From: Variovorax sp. PMC12
GTDB taxonomy: Bacteria; Pseudomonadota; Gammaproteobacteria; Burkholderiales; Burkholderiaceae_C
Direction: 5' to 3'
Length of the DNA stretch: 64,000 nucleotides
Assembly (NCBI RefSeq): GCF_003019815.1
Contig: NZ_CP027773.1
Coordinates: 1,995,001 to 2,059,000 of the forward strand
Below, piece by piece: positions 7,700 to 15,818 of the stretch. The notes beneath the pieces were generated by a model that was given only the letters and a program-made list of their open reading frames with translations, was not told the origin of the DNA and did no database searches. Position numbers and translations under genes: made by a program. The number at the start of each line of letters is the position of its first letter. Position 1 is the stretch's first letter.

Positions 7700-9337
7700 T
7701 CACCGTGCGCTCGCGAGTTCCGCACGCGGCGCGGCCGCCAGCAGCCGCCGCGTGTAGTCGTTGGCCGGCGCGCCGAACACCTGACCCGTGGGGCCCTGCT
7801 CCACGATGCGGCCCTGGCTCATCACGATGACGCGGTCGCACAGTTGCGCCGCCACGCGCAGGTCGTGCGTGATGAACAGAATGCCCAGCCCCAGGTCGCG
7901 CTGGATCTCGCGCAGCAGGTTCAGGATCTGCGCCTGCACCGACACGTCGAGCGCCGACACGGCCTCGTCGGCCACCAGCACCTGCGGCTGGCAGGCAATG
8001 GCGCGCGCAATGGCCAGGCGCTGGCGCTGGCCGCCTGAGAACTGGTGCGGATAGCGGTCGAGCGCGGTGCGCGGCAGCTGGATACGGTCCATCAGCTCCT
8101 CGGCGGTCTGGCGCGCATGCAGCTTGCTCAGGCCGAAGTTCATGGCGCCTTCGACCATCGACGAGCCCACGGTGCGGCGCGGGTTGAGCGAGCGGTTCGG
8201 GTCCTGGAACACCACCTGCACCCGCGAGCGCAGCGGCCGCAGCCGGCCTTCGGGCAGGTCGCGCACTTCGGCGTCGCCCCAGAGAATGCTGCCCGCGCTG
8301 GGCGAAATCAGCCGGATCATGCAGCGCGCGAAAGTCGACTTTCCCGAGCCCGATTCGCCCACCACGCCCACCGTCTCGCCGCGATGCACGGCCACGCTGG
8401 CGTCCTGCAGCGCGGTGTTGTGCTTCGCGCGGCCGAGCCAGTCGCGCCGCGTGTAGATCTTGCCGACGCCCTGCCCCGCCAGCAGCGGCTTGCCGCCTGG
8501 GAGTTCGCGCGCGGGCGGCGGCGTCATGCCGGGCACCGCGTCCAGCAGCATGCGGGTGTAGGCCTCGCGCGGGTTGCGCAGCACCTGTTCGCACGGGCCC
8601 TGCTCCACCAGCGCGCCGCGGTGCATCACCATCACGTCGTCGGCGATCTCGGCGACCACGCCCATGTCGTGCGTGATGAAGAGCACGGCGCTGCCCTGCT
8701 CGACCTGCAGCTCGGCGATGAGCTTGAGGATCTCGGCCTGCGTGGTCACGTCCAGCGCGGTGGTCGGCTCGTCGCAGATCAGCAGGCGCGGCTTCAGGAT
8801 GATGGCCATCGCGATCACGATGCGCTGGCGCTGCCCGCCCGAGAGCTGGTGCGGGTAGCTGCCGTGGATGCGCGCCGGGTCGGGCAGCCGCACGCGCTCG
8901 AAGATCGAGAGGATGTGCGCCTTGCGCTCGGCCGCGCCCCACGCGGTGTGCGTGCGCAGCAGTTCGTCGACCTGCTCGCCGCAGGTGAGCACCGGGTTCA
9001 GCGCGGTCATCGGCTCCTGGAACACCATGCCCATGCCGGTGCCGCGCAACTGGCGCAGCCGCTTGTCGGAAGTGAAGCGGCCATTGTCGACCAGCTTCTC
9101 GCCCGAAAGAATCACGTCGCCGCCCGCGAGCACCAGGCCCTTGGCCAGCAGCCCCATCACGGTGGTGGCCAGCACCGACTTGCCCGAGCCGGATTCGCCT
9201 ACGATGCACAGCGTGCGCCCCGCCTCGATGCGCAGGTCGAGATGCTCGATGGCATGCGGCCGGTCGGCATCGGAGGGCAGCGCGACCCGCAGGCCGCGCA
9301 CTTCGAGGATGGCGGCGCTTCGATTGGAATCAGTCAT
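7700..9337 (-). CDS. Fused double ATPase of a peptide-type ABC importer
   Basis: A 545-residue protein made of two complete ABC ATPase domains in one chain, corresponding to the DppD and DppF halves. Each half has a Walker A GESGSGKS (residues 47-54 and about 326-333) and a signature motif (LSGGQRQR near 164, FSGGQRQR near 432), followed by the usual DEPTTALD and DEAVSALD Walker B regions. It energises uptake through the two adjacent permeases. The start lies 12 bases after the upstream permease stop. The fused form resembles GsiA-type ATPases; ligand unknown. Confidence 0.95.
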   Translation of the reverse strand: MTDSNRSAAILEVRGLRVALPSDADRPHAIEHLDLRIEAGRTLCIVGESGSGKSVLATTVMGLLAKGLVLAGGDVILSGEKLVDNGRFTSDKRLRQLRGTGMGMVFQEPMTALNPVLTCGEQVDELLRTHTAWGAAERKAHILSIFERVRLPDPARIHGSYPHQLSGGQRQRIVIAMAIILKPRLLICDEPTTALDVTTQAEILKLIAELQVEQGSAVLFITHDMGVVAEIADDVMVMHRGALVEQGPCEQVLRNPREAYTRMLLDAVPGMTPPPARELPGGKPLLAGQGVGKIYTRRDWLGRAKHNTALQDASVAVHRGETVGVVGESGSGKSTFARCMIRLISPSAGSILWGDAEVRDLPEGRLRPLRSRVQVVFQDPNRSLNPRRTVGSSMVEGAMNFGLSKLHARQTAEELMDRIQLPRTALDRYPHQFSGGQRQRLAIARAIACQPQVLVADEAVSALDVSVQAQILNLLREIQRDLGLGILFITHDLRVAAQLCDRVIVMSQGRIVEQGPTGQVFGAPANDYTRRLLAAAPRAELASAR

Positions 9338-9349
9338 TGGATCTGCGCC

Positions 9350-10222
9350 TCACACGCGCTTGGAAAACTTGGGATCGAGCACGTCGCGCAGGCCGTCGCC
9401 CAGCATGTTGATGGCCAGCACCGTGGGCACCAGGAACAGCGCGGGAAACAGCACGTTGCCGGGGCTCTGCGAAAACTGCACACGGCCCTCGGCCATGATG
9501 TTTCCCCAGGTCGGTACGTCCGACGGCAGGCCCAGGCCAAGGAAGCTCAGGATGGCTTCGGTCAGCACGGCCGAAGCCGCGATGAAGGTGCCCTGCACGA
9601 TCAGCGGCGCCAGCGCGTTCGGCAGGATGTCGCGCCACAGGATGGTCGCGTCGGCCGTGGCCAGCGCACGCGCGGCCTCCACGAAGGGCTCGTCGCGCAG
9701 GCTCATCACCAGCGCCCGCACCAGCCGGGTCACGCGCGGCACCTCGGGCACCGCAATGGCCAGGATCACGGTCGGCAGGCTGGCGCCCAGCACCGCCACC
9801 AGCGTGATGGCGAGCAGCACGGCGGGGATGGCCATCACGCCGTCCATCACGCGCATCAGCACCGCGTCGACGGCGCGGAAGTAGCCGGCCAGCATGCCCA
9901 GCAGGCAGCCGAAGGCAATGGCGACGAAGGCGGTGAACAAACCCACCGTCATCGAGATGCGGGTGCCGTAGAGCACGCGACTCCACACGTCACGCCCCAC
10001 GCTGTCGCTGCCCATCCAGAAGGTGTGGGCGAACTGCGCGCCGTCGGGCATGGTCACCTGCCCTGCGGTGCCCGCGCCTACCGAAATGAAGCTCGGGTCC
10101 ATGGCGGAAGGATCGAAGGTACCTAGCCAGGGCGCGAACACGCCCAGCAGCGCCAGCACGGCCAGCACGACGACGCCGCCGCGCACGGCGGTGTTGCGCC
10201 AGAGTCTTTTCAGGGTGCTCAT
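9350..10222 (-). CDS. Peptide-type ABC transporter permease, DppC-like
   Basis: A 290-residue inner-membrane protein with one N-terminal helix, a periplasmic loop and about five further helices. MGSDSVGRDVWSRVLYGTRIS is the family hallmark that precedes the permease core, and EAARALATADATILWRDILPN is the EAA loop that contacts the ATPase. It pairs with the upstream DppB-like permease. The start ATG lies 17 bases after that gene's stop, consistent with one operon. Confidence 0.93.
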   Translation of the reverse strand: MSTLKRLWRNTAVRGGVVVLAVLALLGVFAPWLGTFDPSAMDPSFISVGAGTAGQVTMPDGAQFAHTFWMGSDSVGRDVWSRVLYGTRISMTVGLFTAFVAIAFGCLLGMLAGYFRAVDAVLMRVMDGVMAIPAVLLAITLVAVLGASLPTVILAIAVPEVPRVTRLVRALVMSLRDEPFVEAARALATADATILWRDILPNALAPLIVQGTFIAASAVLTEAILSFLGLGLPSDVPTWGNIMAEGRVQFSQSPGNVLFPALFLVPTVLAINMLGDGLRDVLDPKFSKRV

Positions 10223-10239
10223 GTCAGTCAGTCAGTCAA

Positions 10240-11181
10240 TCAATAGCGGATGCGCGGATCGATGAAGAGATAGCTCAGGTCCACCAACAGGTTGACGGCC
10301 ACGTACACCACCGCGAAGAACAGCACCACGCCCTGCAGCACCGGAAAGTCGCGGTTGAGCACCGCGTCGACCGTGAGCTGGCCCAGCCCCGGAATCGCGA
10401 ACACGGTTTCGGTGACCACCACGCCGCCCAGCAGCAGCGCCGCGCTCACGCCGATCACCGTGACCACCGGCACCGCCGCATTGCGCAGCGCGTGGTGCTT
10501 GAGCACTTCCAGCTCGGTGATGCCCTTGGCGCGCGCGGTGCGTATGTAGTCTTCGGTCAGCGCCTCGCTCACCGCCGCCCGCGTGACGCGCGACAGCAGC
10601 GCCACGTAGGTGATGGCCAGCGTGAGGCACGGCAGCACCAGCTGGTTCAGCCACGGCCCCACGCCATCGGCGATGCGCCGGTAGCCCTGCACTGGAAACC
10701 ACTGCAGCTTCATCGCCAGCAGGTAGATCAGCACATAGCCGACCACGAACACCGGCACCGAGAACCCGGCCACCGAGAACGCCATGACCGCCTTGTCGAG
10801 CCAGCCGCCCATGCGCCATGCGGCCAGCGTGCCCAGCGGCAGCGCGATGGCCACCGCCAGCAGCAGCGTGCCGCCGGCCAGCGAGAGCGTGGGCTCCATG
10901 CGCTGGCCGATGAGCTCGGTCACCGGCTTGTTCAGGAAGAACGAGAAGCCCAGGTCGCCGTGCAGCACGCCGTTGCACCAGATCGCGAACTGCTCCCACA
11001 GCGGGCGGGTCAGGCCCAGCTGAGCGCGGATGCGGTCCAGGTCGTCGTTGGTGGCGCTGTTGCCGCCGATCACGGCCGCCGGGTCGCCGGGGGTGAGGCG
11101 CACGATCATGAAGATCGCGAGCGCCACCACCAGCAGCACCGGCAGCGTGGCGAGCAGGCGCTTGCCGAGAAACGTGAGCAT
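10240..11181 (-). CDS. Peptide-type ABC transporter permease, DppB-like
   Basis: A 313-residue membrane protein with the DppB pattern: N-terminal helix, LTPGDPAAVIGGN segment, then five more helices and the loop DYIRTARAKGITELEVLKHHALRNA that docks on the ATPase. It forms a heterodimeric channel with the DppC-like protein. The start lies four bases after the binding-protein gene stop. Confidence 0.93.
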   Translation of the reverse strand: MLTFLGKRLLATLPVLLVVALAIFMIVRLTPGDPAAVIGGNSATNDDLDRIRAQLGLTRPLWEQFAIWCNGVLHGDLGFSFFLNKPVTELIGQRMEPTLSLAGGTLLLAVAIALPLGTLAAWRMGGWLDKAVMAFSVAGFSVPVFVVGYVLIYLLAMKLQWFPVQGYRRIADGVGPWLNQLVLPCLTLAITYVALLSRVTRAAVSEALTEDYIRTARAKGITELEVLKHHALRNAAVPVVTVIGVSAALLLGGVVVTETVFAIPGLGQLTVDAVLNRDFPVLQGVVLFFAVVYVAVNLLVDLSYLFIDPRIRY

Positions 11182-11185
11182 GGGC

Positions 11186-12796
11186 TTATTGCTTCTTGAT
11201 GTTCCAGTACACCTGCGCGCCGGCCGGCACCAGGCCGCTCACGTTCTTGCGCACCGCGGCGGGCTGGTTGTACTGGCCGACAGGCACGTGCGTGGCGGTC
11301 TCGAAGGCGCGCAGCTGCGCGGCCTGCGCCAGCTTCTTCTTGTCGGCGTCGGTCTTGGCCTGGGCGAACTGCACCTTGATCTCTTCGAGCCTGGGGTCGT
11401 TCTGCCAGCCGAACCAGCCCTTGTCGCCGCTGGCGTTCATCATGGCCATGGTGATCGGGTTGAGGATGTCCGAGGCGGTCCACGAGGTCATGAAAGCGCT
11501 CCAGCCGCCGGCCGAGGGGGCATCCTTCTTGGCGCGGCGCGCCACCAGGGTGGACCAGTCCATCGACTGCATGTCGACCTTGAAGCCGGCCTGCTCCAGC
11601 TGCTGCTTGGCCACCAGCGGCAGCTTGCCGATGGTCGGGTTGTCGGTCGGGCGCATCAGCACCACGGGCTCGCCCTTGTAGCCGGCCTCCTCGAGCAGGG
11701 CCTTGGCCTTCTGCGGGTTGGCCACGCCGGTGTAGTCGCCGGTCTGCTCCGATTCGAACAGCGTGCCGCACGGGAACATGCTCTTGCAGTAGCGCGTGAG
11801 GCCCGGCGTGCCCACCTGCGTGCGCAGGAAGGCTTCCTGCCCCAGCGCCAGCAACGCGGCGCGGCGCACCTTCTCGTTGTTGAACGGCGGCTGCAGGAAG
11901 TTGAAGCGCAGGATGAACTGGTTGCCCGCGGGCTGCGCGTCGATCAGCTTGATGTCGGGGTTGGTGCGCAGCGTGGCGTATTGCTCGAAGGCGGGCTGCT
12001 CGAGGATGTCGGCCTCGCCGTTGAGCAGCGCATTCATCTGCGTCTGCGCGTCGCGGATGATGAGCCACTCCACGCGGTCCACGTACACGTTCTTGCCGCC
12101 GGCCGTGCCCGAAGGCGCCTCGGCGCGCGGCTTGTAGCGCATGTTCTTGGTGAACACCACGCGCTCGCCGGGGCGGAACTCGTCGGCCTTGAACACGTAG
12201 GGGCCGGAGCCGATCGACTCCTTGATCTGCGTGTCGCCCGAGGTGTCGGCAATGCGCTTGGGCATGATGAACGGCACGTTCGACGAGGGCTTGCCCAGCG
12301 CTTCGAGCACCAGGCCGAAGGGCTCCTTCAGCACGATGGAGAAGGTCTTGGCATCGGGCGTCTCGTAGCGCTCCGTCACCTTGGCGAGCTGCGCGCCGAA
12401 GGTGTCGCGGCTCGCCCAGCGCTTGATGGAAGCGACCACGTCCTCGCTGGTGACGGGCTTGCCGTCGTGGAACTCCAGGCCTTCGCGCAGCGTGAAGGTC
12501 CAGGTCTTGTTGTCGGGCGACACCTTCCACTTGTCGACCATCTGCGGCTTGATGTGGCCTTCGAGGTCGGTGGCGAACAGCGTGTCGTACACCATGTAGC
12601 CGAAGTTGCGCGTCACGTAGGCGGTGGTCCAGATCGGGTCGAGCACAGTGATGTTGCTGCTCGGAATGATCTTGAGCGTGGTGGTCTGCGCCACGGCGGG
12701 AACGACGGCCGCGCCAGCCAGGAGCACGGCGGCGCCCCATCGGGCAAGGCGGCGCGACAACACGGCGCGCGAAGGCGAAAAGAGCTGCGGTTGCAT
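11186..12796 (-). CDS. Peptide-type ABC transporter periplasmic binding protein (family 5)
   Basis: A 536-residue protein with a signal peptide (hydrophobic run ending AAVVPAVAQ) and the solute-binding family 5 fold: ITVLDPIWTTAYVTRNFGYMV, WTFTLREGLEFHDGKPVTSEDV and PYVFKADEFRPGERVVF. It captures the ligand in the periplasm and delivers it to the permeases. The ATG at 12796 is chosen because AGGAAA lies just upstream; an ATG at 12826 would add ten residues without a site. It is the first gene of the run that continues through both permeases, the ATPase and azlCD. The ligand may be an oligopeptide or another large amide-bearing compound. Confidence 0.92.
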   Translation of the reverse strand: MQPQLFSPSRAVLSRRLARWGAAVLLAGAAVVPAVAQTTTLKIIPSSNITVLDPIWTTAYVTRNFGYMVYDTLFATDLEGHIKPQMVDKWKVSPDNKTWTFTLREGLEFHDGKPVTSEDVVASIKRWASRDTFGAQLAKVTERYETPDAKTFSIVLKEPFGLVLEALGKPSSNVPFIMPKRIADTSGDTQIKESIGSGPYVFKADEFRPGERVVFTKNMRYKPRAEAPSGTAGGKNVYVDRVEWLIIRDAQTQMNALLNGEADILEQPAFEQYATLRTNPDIKLIDAQPAGNQFILRFNFLQPPFNNEKVRRAALLALGQEAFLRTQVGTPGLTRYCKSMFPCGTLFESEQTGDYTGVANPQKAKALLEEAGYKGEPVVLMRPTDNPTIGKLPLVAKQQLEQAGFKVDMQSMDWSTLVARRAKKDAPSAGGWSAFMTSWTASDILNPITMAMMNASGDKGWFGWQNDPRLEEIKVQFAQAKTDADKKKLAQAAQLRAFETATHVPVGQYNQPAAVRKNVSGLVPAGAQVYWNIKKQ

Positions 12797-12855
12797 GTGA
12801 TTTCCTGAAGACGGCAAGGGCTCCATTGAGTCATCTGACAGGAAAAATGCATATA

Positions 12856-12875
12856 TACAGTTTTAATCGTCTGTA
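12856..12875. promoter_or_regulatory. Inverted repeat TACAG-N10-CTGTA, possible operator
   Basis: In the short AT-rich gap between the divergent binding-protein gene and the MocR-type gene, TACAG at 12856-12860 and CTGTA at 12871-12875 form an inverted repeat with a ten-base spacer. The position between a MocR regulator and the transport operon is where such a regulator would act on both. Arms of five bases are short and could arise by chance. Confidence 0.4.
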
Positions 12876-12899
12876 GTAGAACAGTCGCTTGCCTGCCCC

Positions 12900-14384
12900 G
12901 TGTTTGTCCCCGTGTTGGGGTTTTTCGTGCACACGAAGCGTGCACGCCTTGCCGTGATCACTGTCAATCCTTCGCTGCCCGCGCCCCTGGTTCGCCAGCT
13001 CTACGACGCCCTGCTGGCGCAGATCGCCTCCAGCGCCATGAAGCCCGGCGACAAGCTGCCTTCGGTGCGCGCGCTCGCCACCGACTGCGGCGTGAGCACC
13101 ATGACCGTCACCAACGCCTACCAGCGGCTGGTGGCCGAGGGCCATGTCGAGGCGCGGCGCGCCAGCGGCTACTACGTGGCCGAGGCCGAGCGCTCGGCCA
13201 CGCGGCGCAAGCCCTTCCTGGGGCGCACCTCGGTCGACTCGCTGTGGCTGCTGAAGCACGTGTACGAGGACGACCGCACGCTGCTGAACGCGGGCTGCGG
13301 CTGGATCCCGCCCGAGATGCTGCATATGGACGGTGTGCGCCGCGCGCTGGCCGCGCTGTCGCGCAAGCCGGGCACCGGCATCGCGAGCTACGGCACGCCC
13401 TACGGCTACCTGCCGCTGCGCCAGCAGATACAGACGCTGCTCGCGCAGCAGGGCATCGAGACCGCGCCGCACCAGATCGTGCTGACGCACGGCGCCTCGC
13501 AGGCGCTGAACCTGGTGGCGCGCTGCCTGCTGCAGCCGCGCGACGTGGTGCTGGTCGACGAGCCCGGCTCCACCAACCTGTACGCGATGCTGCGCTCGCT
13601 GGACCTGAAGCTGGTGGGCGTGGAGCGCACCGTGAACGGCCCCGACCTCGCGGCGCTGCAGGCGCTGGCGCAGCGCCACGGCGCCAAGGCCTTCTTCACG
13701 TCCGGCAACCTGCACAACCCCACGGGCAGCCAGTGCACGCCGGCCGTGGCGTACCAGATGCTGCGGCTGGCGGAGCAGCTCGACTTCCACATCGTCGACA
13801 ACGACGTGATGGCCGGCCTGGAGCCGCCGGGCGCGGCCACCCCGCTCGCGAGCCTCGACCGCCTGCGCCGCGTGATCCATGTCGGCAGCTTCTCCAAGAC
13901 GGTGTCGCCGGCGCTGCGCGTGGGCTTCGTCGCCTGCAGCGAGGAGTTCGCCGAGAAGATGATCCTGCAGAAGATGGTCAACAGCCTCACCACCTCGGAG
14001 CTCACCGAGCGGCTGCTGCACGGCGTGCTGGTCGAAGGCCGCTACCGGGCCCACGTGGCAAAGCTGGCCGAACAGCTCCAGGCGGCGCAGCGCACCGTGT
14101 GCGACCGGCTGGAAGCGGCCGGCATGCAGCTGTTCACGCGGCCGGCGGGCGGGCCGTTTCTGTGGGCACGCTTCGAGCGCGACGATGTCGACATGCGCGC
14201 GCTGGCGCAACGCGCCATTGCCGAGAGCTTCCTGCTGGCGCCTGGCGACCTCTTTCGCACCGATCTGCGGCCCACGCCGTGGCTGCGCTTCAACGTGGGC
14301 TACGCCGACGACCCGAAGCTGTACCGCTTCCTGGCGCAAGAAGCGAAAAGGCTGCGCTCCAAGGCCAAGGCGGACCCGGCCTGA
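12900..14384 (+). CDS. MocR-type GntR/aminotransferase transcriptional regulator
   Basis: Up to 494 residues. The N-terminal winged-helix domain reads PSVRALATDCGVSTMTVTNAYQRL, followed by a class I aminotransferase-like domain with a PLP-binding Lys near residue 333 in GSFSKTVSPALRVGF. This is the MocR architecture, in which PLP or an amino compound tunes DNA binding. The open frame starts with GTG at 12900, but GTG at 12954 gives a start just before VNPSLPAPL and is more natural for the family, shortening the protein by 18 residues. Transcribed away from the peptide-type importer, it is the probable regulator of that operon. Confidence 0.9.
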   Translation: MFVPVLGFFVHTKRARLAVITVNPSLPAPLVRQLYDALLAQIASSAMKPGDKLPSVRALATDCGVSTMTVTNAYQRLVAEGHVEARRASGYYVAEAERSATRRKPFLGRTSVDSLWLLKHVYEDDRTLLNAGCGWIPPEMLHMDGVRRALAALSRKPGTGIASYGTPYGYLPLRQQIQTLLAQQGIETAPHQIVLTHGASQALNLVARCLLQPRDVVLVDEPGSTNLYAMLRSLDLKLVGVERTVNGPDLAALQALAQRHGAKAFFTSGNLHNPTGSQCTPAVAYQMLRLAEQLDFHIVDNDVMAGLEPPGAATPLASLDRLRRVIHVGSFSKTVSPALRVGFVACSEEFAEKMILQKMVNSLTTSELTERLLHGVLVEGRYRAHVAKLAEQLQAAQRTVCDRLEAAGMQLFTRPAGGPFLWARFERDDVDMRALAQRAIAESFLLAPGDLFRTDLRPTPWLRFNVGYADDPKLYRFLAQEAKRLRSKAKADPA

Positions 14385-14393
14385 GGCAGACGC

Positions 14394-14417
14394 GGCAAAC
14401 CCGGAAAAGGGGTTGCC
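14394..14417 (+). terminator. Weak hairpin after the MocR-type gene
   Basis: GGCAAACCC at 14394-14402 pairs with GGGTTGCC-type sequence at 14409-14417 over a six-base loop, with one mismatch. It lies ten bases after the stop, but no T-run follows, so an intrinsic terminator is uncertain. Confidence 0.3.
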
Positions 14418-14438
14418 CTGCCTAGAATCGCGCGGGTC

Positions 14439-15071
14439 ATGAAGAAGCCCGAATCCGAATTTCCCTCCACGCCCGCGCTGGCCGACGCACTGATCGTCGA
14501 TCCCTTCTATCTCGCGATCTCCGTCGATTTCGAGCACGACATGGCTGCCCGCAAGGCGGTGCTGGCCTCCTACTTCGGCTACTCGCTGGGCGAGGCTGAG
14601 CGAACCGGGCGCTGCCTGGCGACGGAAGACGGCCGGCTCGGCGCGGCCGCCTGGCTGCTGCCGCGCGCGGAGTCGGTGGACGCGGCCGAATCGGCGGCGA
14701 AGAACGAATTCCTCCTGGCAACGCTGGGCCCGCGAGGCCACCACAACTACCACCGCATCGTCGAATTCATGGCCGCGCGTGCGCCGGCCGTGGTGCCGGA
14801 AGGTGCCTGGTACCTGTCGATCCTGGGCGTCTCTCCCGCCGCGCAGGGGCGCGGACTGGGCGCCCGGCTGCTGGCGCCGACGCTGGCCGAGGCCGACGCG
14901 GCGGGCGTGCCCTGCTTCCTGGAAACCTTCACGCCGCGCAGCGTGGCGTTCTACGAGCGGCTGGGCTTTCGCACGGCGGCGCGGCACCTGGAGCCGGTCA
15001 CGAGCTCGCCGTACGCGATCATGTGCCGCCTGCCCGGGACATACTTGGCGCCCAGCACGGAAAATGGCTGA
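14439..15071 (+). CDS. GNAT family N-acetyltransferase
   Basis: A 210-residue protein. The acetyl-CoA binding motif A appears as LGVSPAAQGRGLGARLLAP near 128-146 (Q-x-x-G-x-G pattern), followed by the FYERLGFRTA segment typical of the C-terminal strand and helix. It transfers an acetyl group to an unidentified amine. It follows the MocR-type gene by about 55 bases and precedes a two-component pair, with no visible functional tie to either. Confidence 0.88.
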   Translation: MKKPESEFPSTPALADALIVDPFYLAISVDFEHDMAARKAVLASYFGYSLGEAERTGRCLATEDGRLGAAAWLLPRAESVDAAESAAKNEFLLATLGPRGHHNYHRIVEFMAARAPAVVPEGAWYLSILGVSPAAQGRGLGARLLAPTLAEADAAGVPCFLETFTPRSVAFYERLGFRTAARHLEPVTSSPYAIMCRLPGTYLAPSTENG

Positions 15072-15113
15072 CCCGTTCCAACCCTCGCGCCGCGCCGGCC
15101 GAAGAGCCCTCGA

Positions 15114-15818
15114 ATGTCCCGAGCCCCTGTCGAAGACGCAGAACCTGTCTCGCTGAGCCCCGCCCTCATCGTCGAGGACGACCCGGCCATGCAGGAGCGC
15201 CTGCGCCACGTGCTGTCCACGCTCGGCTGCAACGGCAACCGCATTGCGGCTGCCGACAGCGTCGCGGGGGCGCGGCAACTGCTCGGCGAACATGAGTACG
15301 GCGTGGTGCTGGTGGACATCGGCCTGCCCGACGGCAGCGGCGTGGAACTGATCGGCTGGCTGCGGGCGCACCACCCGGGCGTGCCGGCGGTGGTGATCTC
15401 GGCCTGGCGCACCGAGGAAATCATTTTTGCGGCACTGCGCGCGGGCGCCATCGGCTACCTGCTGAAGGAGCGCGACGACGTCGAGCTGGGCATTGCGCTG
15501 CGCAGCATCCAGCAAGGCGGCGCGCCCATCGACCCGAGCATCGCGCGCCACATCCTCGGCTGGCTCGCGACGCAGCAGCCACCGGCCGACGCACAGGCCA
15601 GCGCCCCCGGCGAAGCGGCGCCGGCCGCGCTGACGCGCCGCGAGCACAAGATCCTCGAGCTCGTGTCGCAGGGCCTGAGCAACCGCGACATGGCAGAGTC
15701 GCTGTCGATCTCCAGACTGACCGTGGAATGCCACACCAAGAACATCTACCGCAAGCTGGCCGTCAACTCGCGCACCGAAGCCGTCTTCCAGGCGCGGCGG
15801 CATGGCTTGCTGCGCTGA
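15114..15818 (+). CDS. LuxR/NarL-type response regulator
   Basis: A 234-residue protein: receiver domain at about 15-130 with phospho-acceptor Asp68 in VVLVDIGLPDGSG, the acidic pair ED at 21-22 and Lys in YLLKERDD, then a C-terminal HTH of the LuxR type (LTRREHKILELVSQGLSNRDMAESL and SRLTVECHTKNIYRKL). Phosphorylated by the kinase encoded directly downstream, whose open frame overlaps this gene by 91 bases. The target genes are not evident. Confidence 0.92.
   Translation: MSRAPVEDAEPVSLSPALIVEDDPAMQERLRHVLSTLGCNGNRIAAADSVAGARQLLGEHEYGVVLVDIGLPDGSGVELIGWLRAHHPGVPAVVISAWRTEEIIFAALRAGAIGYLLKERDDVELGIALRSIQQGGAPIDPSIARHILGWLATQQPPADAQASAPGEAAPAALTRREHKILELVSQGLSNRDMAESLSISRLTVECHTKNIYRKLAVNSRTEAVFQARRHGLLR

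Noticed and set aside
12831..15803. 990-codon minus-strand frame across the MocR, GNAT and regulator genes
   Set aside because: It crosses three real plus-strand genes with strong family motifs; no domain is visible in its translation.
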